DNA from: Sutcliffiella horikoshii
Lineage (GTDB): Bacteria; Bacillota; Bacilli; Bacillales; Bacillaceae_I
Length of the DNA stretch: 64,000 nt
Reading direction: 5' to 3'
NCBI GenBank assembly: GCA_001636495.1
Contig: KV440964.1
Coordinates: forward strand, 2,682,666-2,746,665
Shown in pieces: positions 8,100 to 15,924 of the stretch. How positions within the stretch are numbered: position 1 is the first letter of the stretch; each line of letters opens with the position of its first letter. A program made the position numbers and the translations under genes. The notes beneath the pieces are model-generated. The model saw only the letters and a list, made by a program, of their open reading frames with translations, ran no database searches and was not told the origin of the DNA.

Positions 8100-9395
8100 A
8101 TGCCTGAAAAATTTGATTGTATCGTTGTGGGGGCGGGGCCGGCGGGCATATCATGTGCCTATGAACTTGCTAAAGGGGGTGCGAACGTTCTCTTACTGGA
8201 AAGAGGAGAGTACCCGGGCTCCAAAAACGTGATGGGCGGGGTACTATACCGAAAAATGATGGAAGATATCATTCCAGATTTTCATAAAGAAGCACCTCTT
8301 GAAAGGCCAATTGTCGAACAGCGCTTTATGATGATGGATAAAGAATCCGCTGTCACGTTTGGCTATAAGGGCCTGGAGTGGGCACAAGAACCTTATAATA
8401 ATTTCACCGTACTACGTGCGAAGTTTGATCAGTGGTTTGCCGGAAAAGCGGTGGAACAAGGGGCATTGCTTGTCAATGAAACGGTCGTTCTGGAATGCAT
8501 CGTGGAAAATGGCAAAGTGGTGGGGGTAAGGACAGATCGCCCTGACGGGGAAGTCTATGCTGATGTAGTTGTTCTTGCGGATGGAGTTAACTCCTTGCTT
8601 GGTAAATCGCTTGGCTTCCATAAAGAATATCGCCCTGATGAAGTGGCACTTGCTACGATGGAAATTATTAAGCTGGACAGCAAAGTGATTGAGGATCGTT
8701 TCAACCTGGAAAAGAACCAAGGGTGTACGATTGAACTTTTGGGAGATGCCACGAAAGGCATTCTAGGTACCGGTTTTCTATACACAAATAAAGATACGTT
8801 AAGTATCGGGGTGGGAACACTTCTATCTGGATTAATCGAGCATAAAATAAGACCATATGAGCTGTTGGAATATGTGAAAACACATCCAATGGTCCGTCCG
8901 TTTCTTGCTGGCGGAGAACCCGTTGAGTACTTGGCCCACCTCATTCCTGAGGGAGGACTCAAATCGATGGGGCGTATTGTGGCAGACGGGGTATTGGTGG
9001 TCGGGGATGCCGCCCAGCTCGTTAATGCAATCCACCGTGAAGGGTCAAACCTTGCCATGACTTCCGGGAGATTAGCAGCCGCAACTATTCTGGAAGCTAT
9101 GTCTGTCGGAGATTTTTCCGAACGAACCTTGGATCAATACCGTGTCAATCTAATGAAGAGCTTTGTTGGGCAGGATATGAAAAAGTACAAGGATTCCACT
9201 CATCATTTTAATAAGTTTCCTCAGTACTTCGACCAGTACATTCCGATGGTCAACCGGGCAGCAAGCCAGATGTTTACCGTTGATGGACAGTCCAAATGGG
9301 AGAAACAGAAAAAGATTTGGAAGGACCTGGGCTCACCAAAAGAAAAACTAAAACTAGCCCGAGACGCTTACCGGGCATGGAAGGTGATGAAGTAA
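8100..9395 (+). CDS. fixC: FixC-type ETF-quinone oxidoreductase flavoprotein
   Basis: A 431-residue FAD protein of the FixC/ETF-QO family. An N-terminal GAGPAG dinucleotide motif (about residues 11-16) is followed by a GG-doublet region, and a second FAD motif reads VVGDAAQLVNA (about 300), followed by IHREGSNLAMTSG. The protein is monotopic and likely reaches the membrane to reduce menaquinone. Unlike mitochondrial ETF-QO it lacks its own 4Fe-4S domain, which is supplied by the separate fixX. The start lies 1 nt after the fixB stop, with GAGGAGG inside the end of fixB. The stop overlaps the fixX start by one base. Confidence 0.9.
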   Translation: MPEKFDCIVVGAGPAGISCAYELAKGGANVLLLERGEYPGSKNVMGGVLYRKMMEDIIPDFHKEAPLERPIVEQRFMMMDKESAVTFGYKGLEWAQEPYNNFTVLRAKFDQWFAGKAVEQGALLVNETVVLECIVENGKVVGVRTDRPDGEVYADVVVLADGVNSLLGKSLGFHKEYRPDEVALATMEIIKLDSKVIEDRFNLEKNQGCTIELLGDATKGILGTGFLYTNKDTLSIGVGTLLSGLIEHKIRPYELLEYVKTHPMVRPFLAGGEPVEYLAHLIPEGGLKSMGRIVADGVLVVGDAAQLVNAIHREGSNLAMTSGRLAAATILEAMSVGDFSERTLDQYRVNLMKSFVGQDMKKYKDSTHHFNKFPQYFDQYIPMVNRAASQMFTVDGQSKWEKQKKIWKDLGSPKEKLKLARDAYRAWKVMK

Positions 9396-9691
9396 TGAGT
9401 GAACAAAAGAAGGGGCAGTCTATCGAAGAGAAACAATACCTTGTTCGTTTCAACGCTGACACCAAATCACACCTCACCGTGATGGATGAAGATATATGTT
9501 TGACCAAATGTCCTGATAAGATATGTACCATCTTCTGCCCAGCGGAGATCTACAAATGGGAAAATATCCGTATGCATGTCGGTTATGAAGGCTGTCATGA
9601 GTGTGGTAGCTGCCGCATAGGCTGTCCACACCAGAATATCAAATGGGAGTATCCAAAAGGCGGTCATGGAATTGTGTTTCGATTAGCTTAG
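9395..9691 (+). CDS. fixX: FixX-type ferredoxin-like protein
   Basis: A 98-residue protein with two cysteine groups: CLTKCPDKICTIFC in the first half and CHECGSCRIGC in the second. This is the FixX pattern and supports at least one 4Fe-4S cluster. It is the partner of FixC, equivalent to the C-terminal domain of eukaryotic ETF-QO, and passes electrons between the ETF and the FixC flavin or quinone. The ATG overlaps the fixC stop (TAATG), and AAGGTGATG lies just upstream. It closes the operon and is followed within 1 nt by a terminator. Confidence 0.9.
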   Translation: MSEQKKGQSIEEKQYLVRFNADTKSHLTVMDEDICLTKCPDKICTIFCPAEIYKWENIRMHVGYEGCHECGSCRIGCPHQNIKWEYPKGGHGIVFRLA

Positions 9692-9722
9692 AAGTCTATC
9701 GCATTCGCGGTGGGCTTTTTTT
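9692..9722 (+). terminator. Rho-independent terminator of the fixABCX operon
   Basis: An 11-bp stem with several G-U pairs (9692-9702 with 9707-9717), a 4-nt ATTC loop and a run of seven or more T directly after the fixX stop. Confidence 0.85.
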
Positions 9723-9832
9723 GTAATAGTTGGGATTCTTGAGAGGGTAAATAGAGGATTAGTATGTATATTCTTTCACAAAGCTTTGCAAAAAGAAAAA
9801 CAGGGCGTTTTTCTTTTTTTTCCATAACCGGC

Positions 9833-10171
9833 TTATCCTGCAATGGTATAAAGCTGGCCGTCACTGGCAATCCGTTCCACTTCAGAAGTGTAATCAATTG
9901 CTTCATCAATGGATAGGAAGAACGAAGATACATAGAGTGGGTGCTTGTAATCGAAGCCTCCGCCGATTTCTGCAGGAAAGACAACAACCTGCCAATGATA
10001 GTAATCGTCTCCAGTGCCCATTGCTCTGCCTTCTAGTGCAATCAACCAATGACTGTAATTATCACAGCATTCGAAGTCCGTCACTTTTTCAAGGAAAATA
10101 ACAAGATCATCCTTGTTGATTGGCACCAATGACTTTGGGTAAAATTCTCCGTAATTAGGAGCCTCTCTCAT
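9833..10171 (-). CDS. Hypothetical protein, 112 residues
   Basis: An acidic, aromatic-rich cytoplasmic protein that I do not recognise. It has no signal peptide or membrane segment. Tyr, Trp and Asp cluster in the middle (DDYYHWQVV). The start is decided by the ribosome binding site: AAAGGAGAG lies only 2-3 nt before an ATG at 10177 but 8 nt before the ATG at 10171, so the second is preferred (protein starts MREAPNYG). It stands alone between the fix operon terminator and a 38-codon minus-strand gene. The good ribosome binding site and long clean frame make it likely to be real. Confidence 0.6.
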   Translation of the reverse strand: MREAPNYGEFYPKSLVPINKDDLVIFLEKVTDFECCDNYSHWLIALEGRAMGTGDDYYHWQVVVFPAEIGGGFDYKHPLYVSSFFLSIDEAIDYTSEVERIASDGQLYTIAG

Positions 10172-10275
10172 ATACATCTCTCCTTTTCTAAAAATATGGT
10201 AAGTAGTAGTTGTATTATTATATGAAGGAGTAACTTAAATATTTTGTATTTTTAGAAAATTATTTTATAGACACG

Positions 10276-10304
10276 AAAAAGCCGAATCCATATGGACTCG
10301 ACTT
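10276..10304 (-). terminator. Minus-strand terminator
   Basis: Reading the minus strand, a 13-bp near-palindrome centred on CCATATGG is followed by TTTTTCG. It lies 20 bp after the stop of the 38-residue gene at 10325-10441. Confidence 0.7.
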
Positions 10305-10324
10305 GGTTTCTTGTTTGACATTGT

Positions 10325-10441
10325 TTATCTCTGATGAAAAAAATCGCTGAATGCTTTTACAAATTCAATCCCTTGGAATAATAAGAGACTTAAAGAAGTG
10401 AATGAAAAAAAGCAGATGGCTATTATACGAACCCATAACAT
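10325..10441 (-). CDS. Small single-pass membrane protein, 38 residues
   Basis: An ATG at 10441 lies 9 nt after GGAGGA and opens 38 codons ending in TAA. The product is one hydrophobic helix (about residues 3-25, LWVRIIAICFF then SLSLLLF) with a short polar tail ending HQR. It has its own terminator. It could be a small membrane modulator or a toxin-like peptide, but nothing in the sequence decides this. It shares orientation with the secreted/membrane protein gene at 10493-10780, from which it is separated by about 50 bp, so the two may be co-transcribed. Confidence 0.5.
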   Translation of the reverse strand: MLWVRIIAICFFSFTSLSLLLFQGIEFVKAFSDFFHQR

Positions 10442-10492
10442 GATCAAGTTCCTCCTTCATTTTTTGTAAGAATGAGGTAGATCACCATCGCT

Positions 10493-10780
10493 TCAAATAT
10501 AGCTCCCCTGATAAAAAACTGTTACAAGGTGGAAGGGGGAGTTAGTTTCAGGCTCTTCTGGCATAAGGGACAAGAGGGCAGTTGTGTAAGGAATGCTGAG
10601 AGTCGCTTCCCAAACTTCTCCTTCATCATCAGGACTTTTATCCAAAGAACCATTTTCCATCTCTAAATAAAAGGATTTCTCGTAGATAGCCAGAATATTA
10701 TGGGGAATGGAATGGTCCATGTGAAAAAGGACAGTCATTAGAAATATAACAAACATTGAAACTACTTTTAAAGAATACAT
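10493..10780 (-). CDS. Hypothetical exported or membrane-anchored protein, 95 residues
   Basis: The N-terminus has a short hydrophobic segment (residues 5-20, KVVSMFVIFLMTVLF), either a signal peptide or an anchor. An acidic middle (SPDDEGEVWE) and a Pro/Glu-rich part (LMPEEPETNSP) follow. GGAGGGGGGATGG precedes the ATG. I do not recognise the family. It may form a two-gene unit with the downstream 38-residue membrane protein. Confidence 0.5.
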   Translation of the reverse strand: MYSLKVVSMFVIFLMTVLFHMDHSIPHNILAIYEKSFYLEMENGSLDKSPDDEGEVWEATLSIPYTTALLSLMPEEPETNSPFHLVTVFYQGSYI

Positions 10781-10890
10781 TCCATCCCCCCTCCGTACTT
10801 AAAAGTTATTAATATCTTAAATGATTCTCTGCCAGATGAATAGTGTTTGTTTTTTACAAATTTCATCAGATAGGACAAGGAGTGGTCGAA

Positions 10891-11793
10891 ATGAGTCTAA
10901 CAGAAGTGTTTGCAGACATCCAACAGCTGGAAAAGGAAATCCAGGAAAAGAAAAAGCAATTAGCTGAATTGAAACGCAACTTTAAAAAAGAAGAGGTCGA
11001 TAATTATGTCTTCTCTTCTTTTCAGACTGGAACGGTAAGCTTAGCAGAGTTGTTTGAAGATAAAGATGAGTTGTTCATGGTCCACAATATGGGGAAAAGC
11101 TGTTCTTATTGCACAATGTGGGCTGATGGATTTAACAGTTTGTATCATCATATACGCAGAAAAGCAGCCTTTGTCATATCGACTCCGGACCAACCTGAAG
11201 TACAGGAGAACTTCGCAGCAGAAAGAAGCTGGGTTTTCCCGGTTGTTTCCACAAAAGAAACGACATTTAAAGAAGACATGGGGTTTGTTGTAAATGGTGG
11301 CTATTATCCTGGTGTTACCGTCTTTACAAAAGATGAAAAGGGGAACATATACCGTCATGCAAGTGCATTTTTTGGACCGGGAGATGATTTTTGCTCTGTA
11401 TGGCCATTATTTGACCTGCTCCCATCAGGATACGAAGATTATAAACCTGGTAAGAAAATCAATGAGCGTTCGCCTTACCAGTTGACAAATAACATAGCGA
11501 TACAAGTGAAAGATTACGAGAAAGCCATTGAATTTTATCACCAGATTCTTGGAATGAAGCCTGAAAAAAGTACAAATTCTGAAACACTGTTTACAATCAA
11601 TGGAACGAACTTTTATATAGAAAATCATAATAAGGGTGATAATTCCGTGTTTTTCGAATTCGCTGTAGATGATATTGTAGCTGCAAAGGATACCTTATTA
11701 GCCAATAACTGCACTATTACTAAGGAGTTTAGCAAGAAGAGTCTAATGGTAAAAGACCCTTATGGATTAAAATTTCATCTATTCCAAGTGTAA
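10891..11793 (+). CDS. DUF899-type thioredoxin-like protein fused to a glyoxalase (VOC) domain
   Basis: A 300-residue, two-domain protein. Residues 1-35 look like a coiled coil (QQLEKEIQEKKKQLAELK). Residues about 38-190 match the DUF899 thioredoxin-like family, with Cys71 and Cys74 (SCSYCTMW) in the redox position and a PGDDFCSVWPL segment. Residues about 200-300 form a VOC/glyoxalase-like domain (NNIAIQVKDYEKAIEFYHQILGM). The start at 10891 follows ACAAGGAGTGG; an ATG 48 nt upstream has no such site. The role is unknown; thiol-dependent reduction or detoxification of a small molecule is a reasonable inference. It stands alone and ends at its own hairpin. Confidence 0.75.
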   Translation: MSLTEVFADIQQLEKEIQEKKKQLAELKRNFKKEEVDNYVFSSFQTGTVSLAELFEDKDELFMVHNMGKSCSYCTMWADGFNSLYHHIRRKAAFVISTPDQPEVQENFAAERSWVFPVVSTKETTFKEDMGFVVNGGYYPGVTVFTKDEKGNIYRHASAFFGPGDDFCSVWPLFDLLPSGYEDYKPGKKINERSPYQLTNNIAIQVKDYEKAIEFYHQILGMKPEKSTNSETLFTINGTNFYIENHNKGDNSVFFEFAVDDIVAAKDTLLANNCTITKEFSKKSLMVKDPYGLKFHLFQV

Positions 11794-11807
11794 ATGACCA
11801 GAATTGG

Positions 11808-11841
11808 GAATCGCTTTTCTTTATGGAATGCGGTTCTTTTT
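11808..11841 (+). terminator. Probable terminator after the DUF899-VOC gene
   Basis: GAATCGC pairs with GCGGTTC through a G-U pair across a 15-nt loop and is followed by TTTTT. Confidence 0.5.
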
Positions 11842-11893
11842 GATATACTGGGCTAAATATAGTAATAGTTTAGAAGGAGACTTACTTGCACCT

Positions 11894-12658
11894 ATGAAAT
11901 TGATATCTTGGAACGTGAATGGAATCAGAGCTTGCGTCAAAAAAGGATTCATGGATTATTTTAACGAGATGAACGCGGATATATTTTGCATACAGGAAAC
12001 GAAGCTACAGGAAGGTCAAATTGAAATGGAACTTCCAGGTTACCATCAATTTTGGAATTATGCGATTAAAAAAGGGTATTCCGGAACGGCTGTTTTCAGC
12101 AAAATAAAACCCCTTCAAGTACGGTATGGATTGGATCAGGAAAAAGTGGAAGAATGTGAACCCGAAGGAAGGATACTTACACTTGAATACGAGGACTTCT
12201 TCTTAGTGAACGTCTACACTCCCAACTCCCAGCGTGACCTGGCAAGACTACCGTTCAGGCTAGAATGGGAGGATCGGTTCTTAGCTTACATAAGAATGCT
12301 CGACCAGGCGAAACCGGTCATTGTATGCGGTGATCTGAACGTGGCCCATACAGAAATTGATTTGAAGAACGCTAAATCCAACCGCAATAATTCCGGATTC
12401 ACCGAGGAAGAGAGAGGAAAAATGACCAGGTTGCTTGGAGAAGGATTTACAGATACTTTCCGACATTTCTATCCGGAACTGACGGATAAATACACGTGGT
12501 GGTCTTACATGAATAAAGTCCGTGAAAGGAATATCGGATGGCGCATCGACTATTTTATCGTTTCTGATGGTTTACGGGATTCATTGAAGGACGCTGAGAT
12601 ACACTCCCAAATTATGGGGAGTGACCATTGTCCTGTTGTGCTGCTGTTGAATAAATAA
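11894..12658 (+). CDS. exoA: Exodeoxyribonuclease III / AP endonuclease
   Basis: A 254-residue endonuclease/exonuclease/phosphatase-fold enzyme of the Xth/ExoA family, near the usual 252. It acts at abasic sites in base excision repair. Visible motifs are WNVNGIRA at the start, QETKL (catalytic Glu), GDLNVAHTEID (Asp and Asn), and the C-terminal SDHCPV with the catalytic His. The ATG at 11894 gives the canonical MKLISWNVNG start. Its AAGGAGA site is about 13 nt away, longer than ideal, but no other in-frame start fits better. Confidence 0.93.
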   Translation: MKLISWNVNGIRACVKKGFMDYFNEMNADIFCIQETKLQEGQIEMELPGYHQFWNYAIKKGYSGTAVFSKIKPLQVRYGLDQEKVEECEPEGRILTLEYEDFFLVNVYTPNSQRDLARLPFRLEWEDRFLAYIRMLDQAKPVIVCGDLNVAHTEIDLKNAKSNRNNSGFTEEERGKMTRLLGEGFTDTFRHFYPELTDKYTWWSYMNKVRERNIGWRIDYFIVSDGLRDSLKDAEIHSQIMGSDHCPVVLLLNK

Positions 12659-12679
12659 CACATCTGGAGGTACTGCAAA

Positions 12680-13537
12680 ATGAAAGTTTTGGTGAATGAT
12701 GAGATTTTAGACCGCAATCAAGCAAAAGTGGATATTGAAGACCGAGGCTATCAGTTCGGGGACGGGGTATATGAAGTAATCAATCTATATAATGGTGTAC
12801 CTTTTACTCTGAAAGAGCATATCTCTCGGTTGTATAGAAGTGCAAATGAGATTGGGATGAAAATATACGTAGAGCCAGAACAACTTTGTAAAAGGCTGCT
12901 TGATCTTATTAATGTTAATAATATGAAGGATGGAGGTCTGTATCTCCAAATCACTAGGGGGGTATCACACAGAGCACACCAATATGAAGATTCTATAAAA
13001 CCACGGCTTGTTGCTTATCCACTTCCATACAAAAGTGTACAGACAGCTCAATCGGCGGGAGTTGAAGCAATTACGGCCGACGACCTTCGATGGCTCCGCT
13101 GCGATATAAAAAGCTTGAACCTCTTATATAATATAATGGTGAAGCAAAAAGCACACGAGGCTGGAGCATTTGAAGCAATTCTTATAAGAGATGGTGTAGT
13201 AACAGAAGGCTCATCCTCCAACATTTTCATTGTCAAAGGCGGTATATTGTTTACCCATCCTGCCACTAACAAGATTTTGAACGGGATTACGAGAACCAAA
13301 CTACTCGAAATCTTGGATAAGCACGGATGGCAATATAAAACGGAGCCATTTACAAAAGAAGCACTGATGGAAGCGGACGAAGTATTTCTGACCTCCACAA
13401 CCAGTGAAGTGATGCCAATAACCAACATTGACGGTGTTACATTTTCCCATGGAAAGCCAGGTCCTTATACACAGAAATTCCAGGATGCTTTCCGTAACGT
13501 GGTAAATTCAGAAGTTGGATCTGCAAAAAAAGCATAG
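12680..13537 (+). CDS. dat: D-amino acid aminotransferase
   Basis: A 285-residue fold type IV PLP enzyme, near the 282 of the Bacillus enzyme. It interconverts D-alanine plus 2-oxoglutarate with pyruvate plus D-glutamate, supplying D-amino acids for peptidoglycan. The signature DRGYQFGDGVYEV is near the start. The PLP lysine is Lys144 in RCDIKSLNLLYN, and the phosphate-binding loop EGSSSNIF follows. It lies 21 nt after exoA with its own GGAGG, so it may be partly co-transcribed, and ends in a hairpin shared with the convergent araC-type gene. Confidence 0.93.
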   Translation: MKVLVNDEILDRNQAKVDIEDRGYQFGDGVYEVINLYNGVPFTLKEHISRLYRSANEIGMKIYVEPEQLCKRLLDLINVNNMKDGGLYLQITRGVSHRAHQYEDSIKPRLVAYPLPYKSVQTAQSAGVEAITADDLRWLRCDIKSLNLLYNIMVKQKAHEAGAFEAILIRDGVVTEGSSSNIFIVKGGILFTHPATNKILNGITRTKLLEILDKHGWQYKTEPFTKEALMEADEVFLTSTTSEVMPITNIDGVTFSHGKPGPYTQKFQDAFRNVVNSEVGSAKKA

Positions 13538-13559
13538 AGTTTTTGACTCTACGCTTTTT
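13532..13559. terminator. Bidirectional terminator between dat and the AraC-type gene
   Basis: GCATAGAGT pairs with ACTCTACGC with one mismatch, with T runs on both strands. It overlaps both stop codons. Confidence 0.75.
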
Positions 13560-14310
13560 CTTGTGCCTTTTTCACTTCAGAAGGGGGGACACCCATCCAC
13601 TTCTTAAACATCCTATTGAAATAGGACTGATCGCAATAACCCAGGTATTCTGCTATCTCTTTTATACTCATGCTGGTTGTACTAATCAGATTCCAAGCGT
13701 TATTGATGCGAGTCTGATGAAGGTATTGGATAGGGGTGACACCAAGGACTTCTTTAAATAAAACCGTCACATAATTTGGGGTCACCTCGGAAAGCGATGC
13801 CAGTTCTTCTATTGAGATATTTCTTCGATAATTTTGTAGGATATACTCTTGCATGTCTCTTACGTACGTCTCTTTGACAGGGGAGATGTGCCATTCCGCT
13901 TTTTCCTGAGCAATCATAATTAATAGCTCCGACAGAATGTTTTGTGACAGTTCCTCGTGATAAATCCTATTACTCAGCCACTGTTCGTTTAAGAATGTTA
14001 GCCTTTGTTCATAATAAGCCGACTTTCTTGGTTTGAATAAAAATACTTCCTCCCCTACAAATTCTCGTTTAGTGGTGTTTTCATAAACAATGGTGTATTT
14101 TCTGTGACTTACTTTTTTATCGTTCTCCCAGGCTCTGATCAGGTCGGATGGAATGAACAGAAGATTCCCTTTTGTCAATTCAATTGCCCGATCTCCCACT
14201 TGATAGTGTACTTTACCATCTGTGACATAAACGAGCGTATCCAAGCCTTTTGCTTTTTCCACATTCCAATGAGGAGAAATATCGTAAAAAACACCATGAA
14301 TGATGGGCAT
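13549..14310 (-). CDS. AraC-family transcriptional regulator with cupin sensor domain
   Basis: A 253-residue regulator. The N-terminal half is a cupin-like ligand pocket (about residues 15-90, with a VHYQVGDRAIELTKG strand pair). The C-terminal about 100 residues hold two helix-turn-helix motifs, the second ending SIKEIAEYLGYCDQSYFNRMFKKW, typical of AraC/XylS. AAGGAGA lies 8 nt before the ATG at 14310; a GTG one codon earlier is less well spaced. It is divergent from the glycoamylase-like gene at 14511 and most likely activates it in response to a sugar-type ligand. Confidence 0.88.
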   Translation of the reverse strand: MPIIHGVFYDISPHWNVEKAKGLDTLVYVTDGKVHYQVGDRAIELTKGNLLFIPSDLIRAWENDKKVSHRKYTIVYENTTKREFVGEEVFLFKPRKSAYYEQRLTFLNEQWLSNRIYHEELSQNILSELLIMIAQEKAEWHISPVKETYVRDMQEYILQNYRRNISIEELASLSEVTPNYVTVLFKEVLGVTPIQYLHQTRINNAWNLISTTSMSIKEIAEYLGYCDQSYFNRMFKKWMGVPPSEVKKAQEKA

Positions 14311-14409
14311 CACTAACTCTCCTTTATAATAATAATTGATGAATCATCCAACTATTATAGTTTTATCTATTTTCACGATCTATTAAATTATGTATGATTA
14401 ATTATAACA

Positions 14410-14439
14410 TTTACAGATTTCTATGTGTTTTCTTATAAT
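14410..14439 (+). promoter_or_regulatory. Sigma-A promoter of the glycoamylase-like gene
   Basis: TTTACA (14410-14415), an 18-bp spacer and a perfect TATAAT (14434-14439), about 70 bp before the start codon. Confidence 0.6.
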
Positions 14440-14454
14440 GTATACGTTTACAAA
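14438..14454 (+). promoter_or_regulatory. cre-like CcpA site over the transcription start
   Basis: ATGTATACGTTTACAAA fits the cre consensus WTGNAARCGNWWNCAWW with one mismatch. It begins inside the -10 box, so CcpA binding would block initiation when glucose is present. Confidence 0.5.
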
Positions 14455-14510
14455 AAATGATGAAATATACAAATTAATTCCAATATAGAGGATGAAAGGG
14501 GCAAGGAAGT

Positions 14511-15785
14511 ATGCCAACCAACACTTATGAAGCCTTACCAAGCCAAGTCAAAGCATTTTTTGATCGTCAATATAAGGATTCTTATGCACTTTTTGAAGCT
14601 TCTCGTCACCCAAAAACAGGTCTTTATGCGGATGGCTATATGACACTGGGTGAAAATCCTGACTTTCGCAGCTCTATTGCTGCGACAGGTGTGGGATTGA
14701 TCAGTCTAGCTGTAGCGGATAAGGAAGGCTGGGATGAACATGCGGCTAAGAAAGCTTTGATAACATTAAAAGCGGTATCCGGGGAGATAGATGGATGTCG
14801 TGTTGCACGAGATGAAAAATCAGGTTTCTTTGCTCACTTCGTAGATATGGAAACAGGAGAAAACTTGGATTCGGAGTTTTCTACAATTGATACCACTCTT
14901 TTAGTAACAGGTGCCCTTTTTGCTGGAAAGCACTTTGCAGAAAAAGAGCCAAAGATTATGGAAATGGCTGAAGAGCTTCTTTCCTCCATTGATTGGAACA
15001 TCGTGGTGGCAGATAAGGATAATGGGGTCATCCATATGATTTCAAAGAATGGAGAGGGGATTGCTCCTCTTCCGGCCTATAATGAATATGTCATGGTTTC
15101 CTACCTGGCACTTCTAGGAAGACCTGATGACGAAGATATAAAGGCACTTTGGTTGAACAATTTTGCTGAAGATAAAATAAACAAACTTCCACAAGAGGAT
15201 TTTCGCGGACTAGCGGTTTTAAATGACCATCCAGGAGCTTTTTTATCTTCTTTTGTACATCAGTTTCCATATTATCTAGTCCCAGAGTATGCGGAAAGTA
15301 AAACCTACCTGGAGTATTATAAGAATGCTTGTCTTGCTGATCGAATGAAATGGACAGAACTAGAGGACGTTCCTTCCTACATATGGGGATATGGTGCGGG
15401 TCCTAATGACGGTCTCTTTGGAGGATATCATGCGGATAGAATTAATGATGCACCGCACAATATAGCTTCCTCCTATATTATTGGCGGCTACTTGCCAGTG
15501 TACCCAGCAGGGATCTATGATCTTTATGCACAATATTCGCTGCACATCCCTTACGATGTGTATACCAACCCAGAGGATAAAGAGGACGAGGAAAAATTCA
15601 AAGCAGCCTATAAGTATGGATTGCATCGCTTATCTTGGTGGCATCTCGAGCAACCGGACCGTTGGTATCCGACAAAGGTTACCCTTATTGATTGGAGCAG
15701 CATGCTATATGGATTGGCTGCATTTAAGCATGGCATGTCATTCTTCAGCACAAACCTCCCAAGAGTAAGCTCGGTTTTAAGATAA
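14511..15785 (+). CDS. Cytosolic glycoamylase-like (alpha/alpha)6-barrel protein
   Basis: A 424-residue protein without a signal peptide. Two stretches resemble the putative glucoamylase (PF10091-type) family, which includes beta-1,2-glucan-acting enzymes. The first is SEFSTIDTTLLVTGALFAG (about residues 123-141), which carries the acidic and substrate-binding residues. The second is YGAGPNDG (about 290), which normally forms a sugar-binding loop. The C-terminal segment is rich in Trp and Tyr. A sigma-A promoter and a cre-like site lie upstream, and the AraC regulator is divergent, so a role in degrading or phosphorylating a carbohydrate inside the cell is likely. No transporter lies nearby. 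The substrate cannot be told from sequence. Confidence 0.65.
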   Translation: MPTNTYEALPSQVKAFFDRQYKDSYALFEASRHPKTGLYADGYMTLGENPDFRSSIAATGVGLISLAVADKEGWDEHAAKKALITLKAVSGEIDGCRVARDEKSGFFAHFVDMETGENLDSEFSTIDTTLLVTGALFAGKHFAEKEPKIMEMAEELLSSIDWNIVVADKDNGVIHMISKNGEGIAPLPAYNEYVMVSYLALLGRPDDEDIKALWLNNFAEDKINKLPQEDFRGLAVLNDHPGAFLSSFVHQFPYYLVPEYAESKTYLEYYKNACLADRMKWTELEDVPSYIWGYGAGPNDGLFGGYHADRINDAPHNIASSYIIGGYLPVYPAGIYDLYAQYSLHIPYDVYTNPEDKEDEEKFKAAYKYGLHRLSWWHLEQPDRWYPTKVTLIDWSSMLYGLAAFKHGMSFFSTNLPRVSSVLR

Positions 15786-15814
15786 TTATAGAAATGAAAA
15801 TCATTAACAAGTAA

Positions 15815-15846
15815 GGCAGTGACTACTATGGTTACTGTCTTTTCTT
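15815..15846 (+). terminator. Terminator after the glycoamylase-like gene
   Basis: GGCAGTGAC pairs with GTTACTGTC (two G-U pairs), with a 7-nt loop and TTTTCTT tail. Confidence 0.65.
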
Positions 15847-15924
15847 GTAGGTTAAACTAGACAAATCTTAGCGAACATGATATTTTTTGGGAACATAGGG
15901 AATTTCTAAGGAGGTAACTACATA

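Noticed and set aside
6249-9691. Nitrogen fixation island
   Set aside because: fix gene names come from diazotrophs, but no nif gene is present; the operon is found in non-fixing bacteria too.
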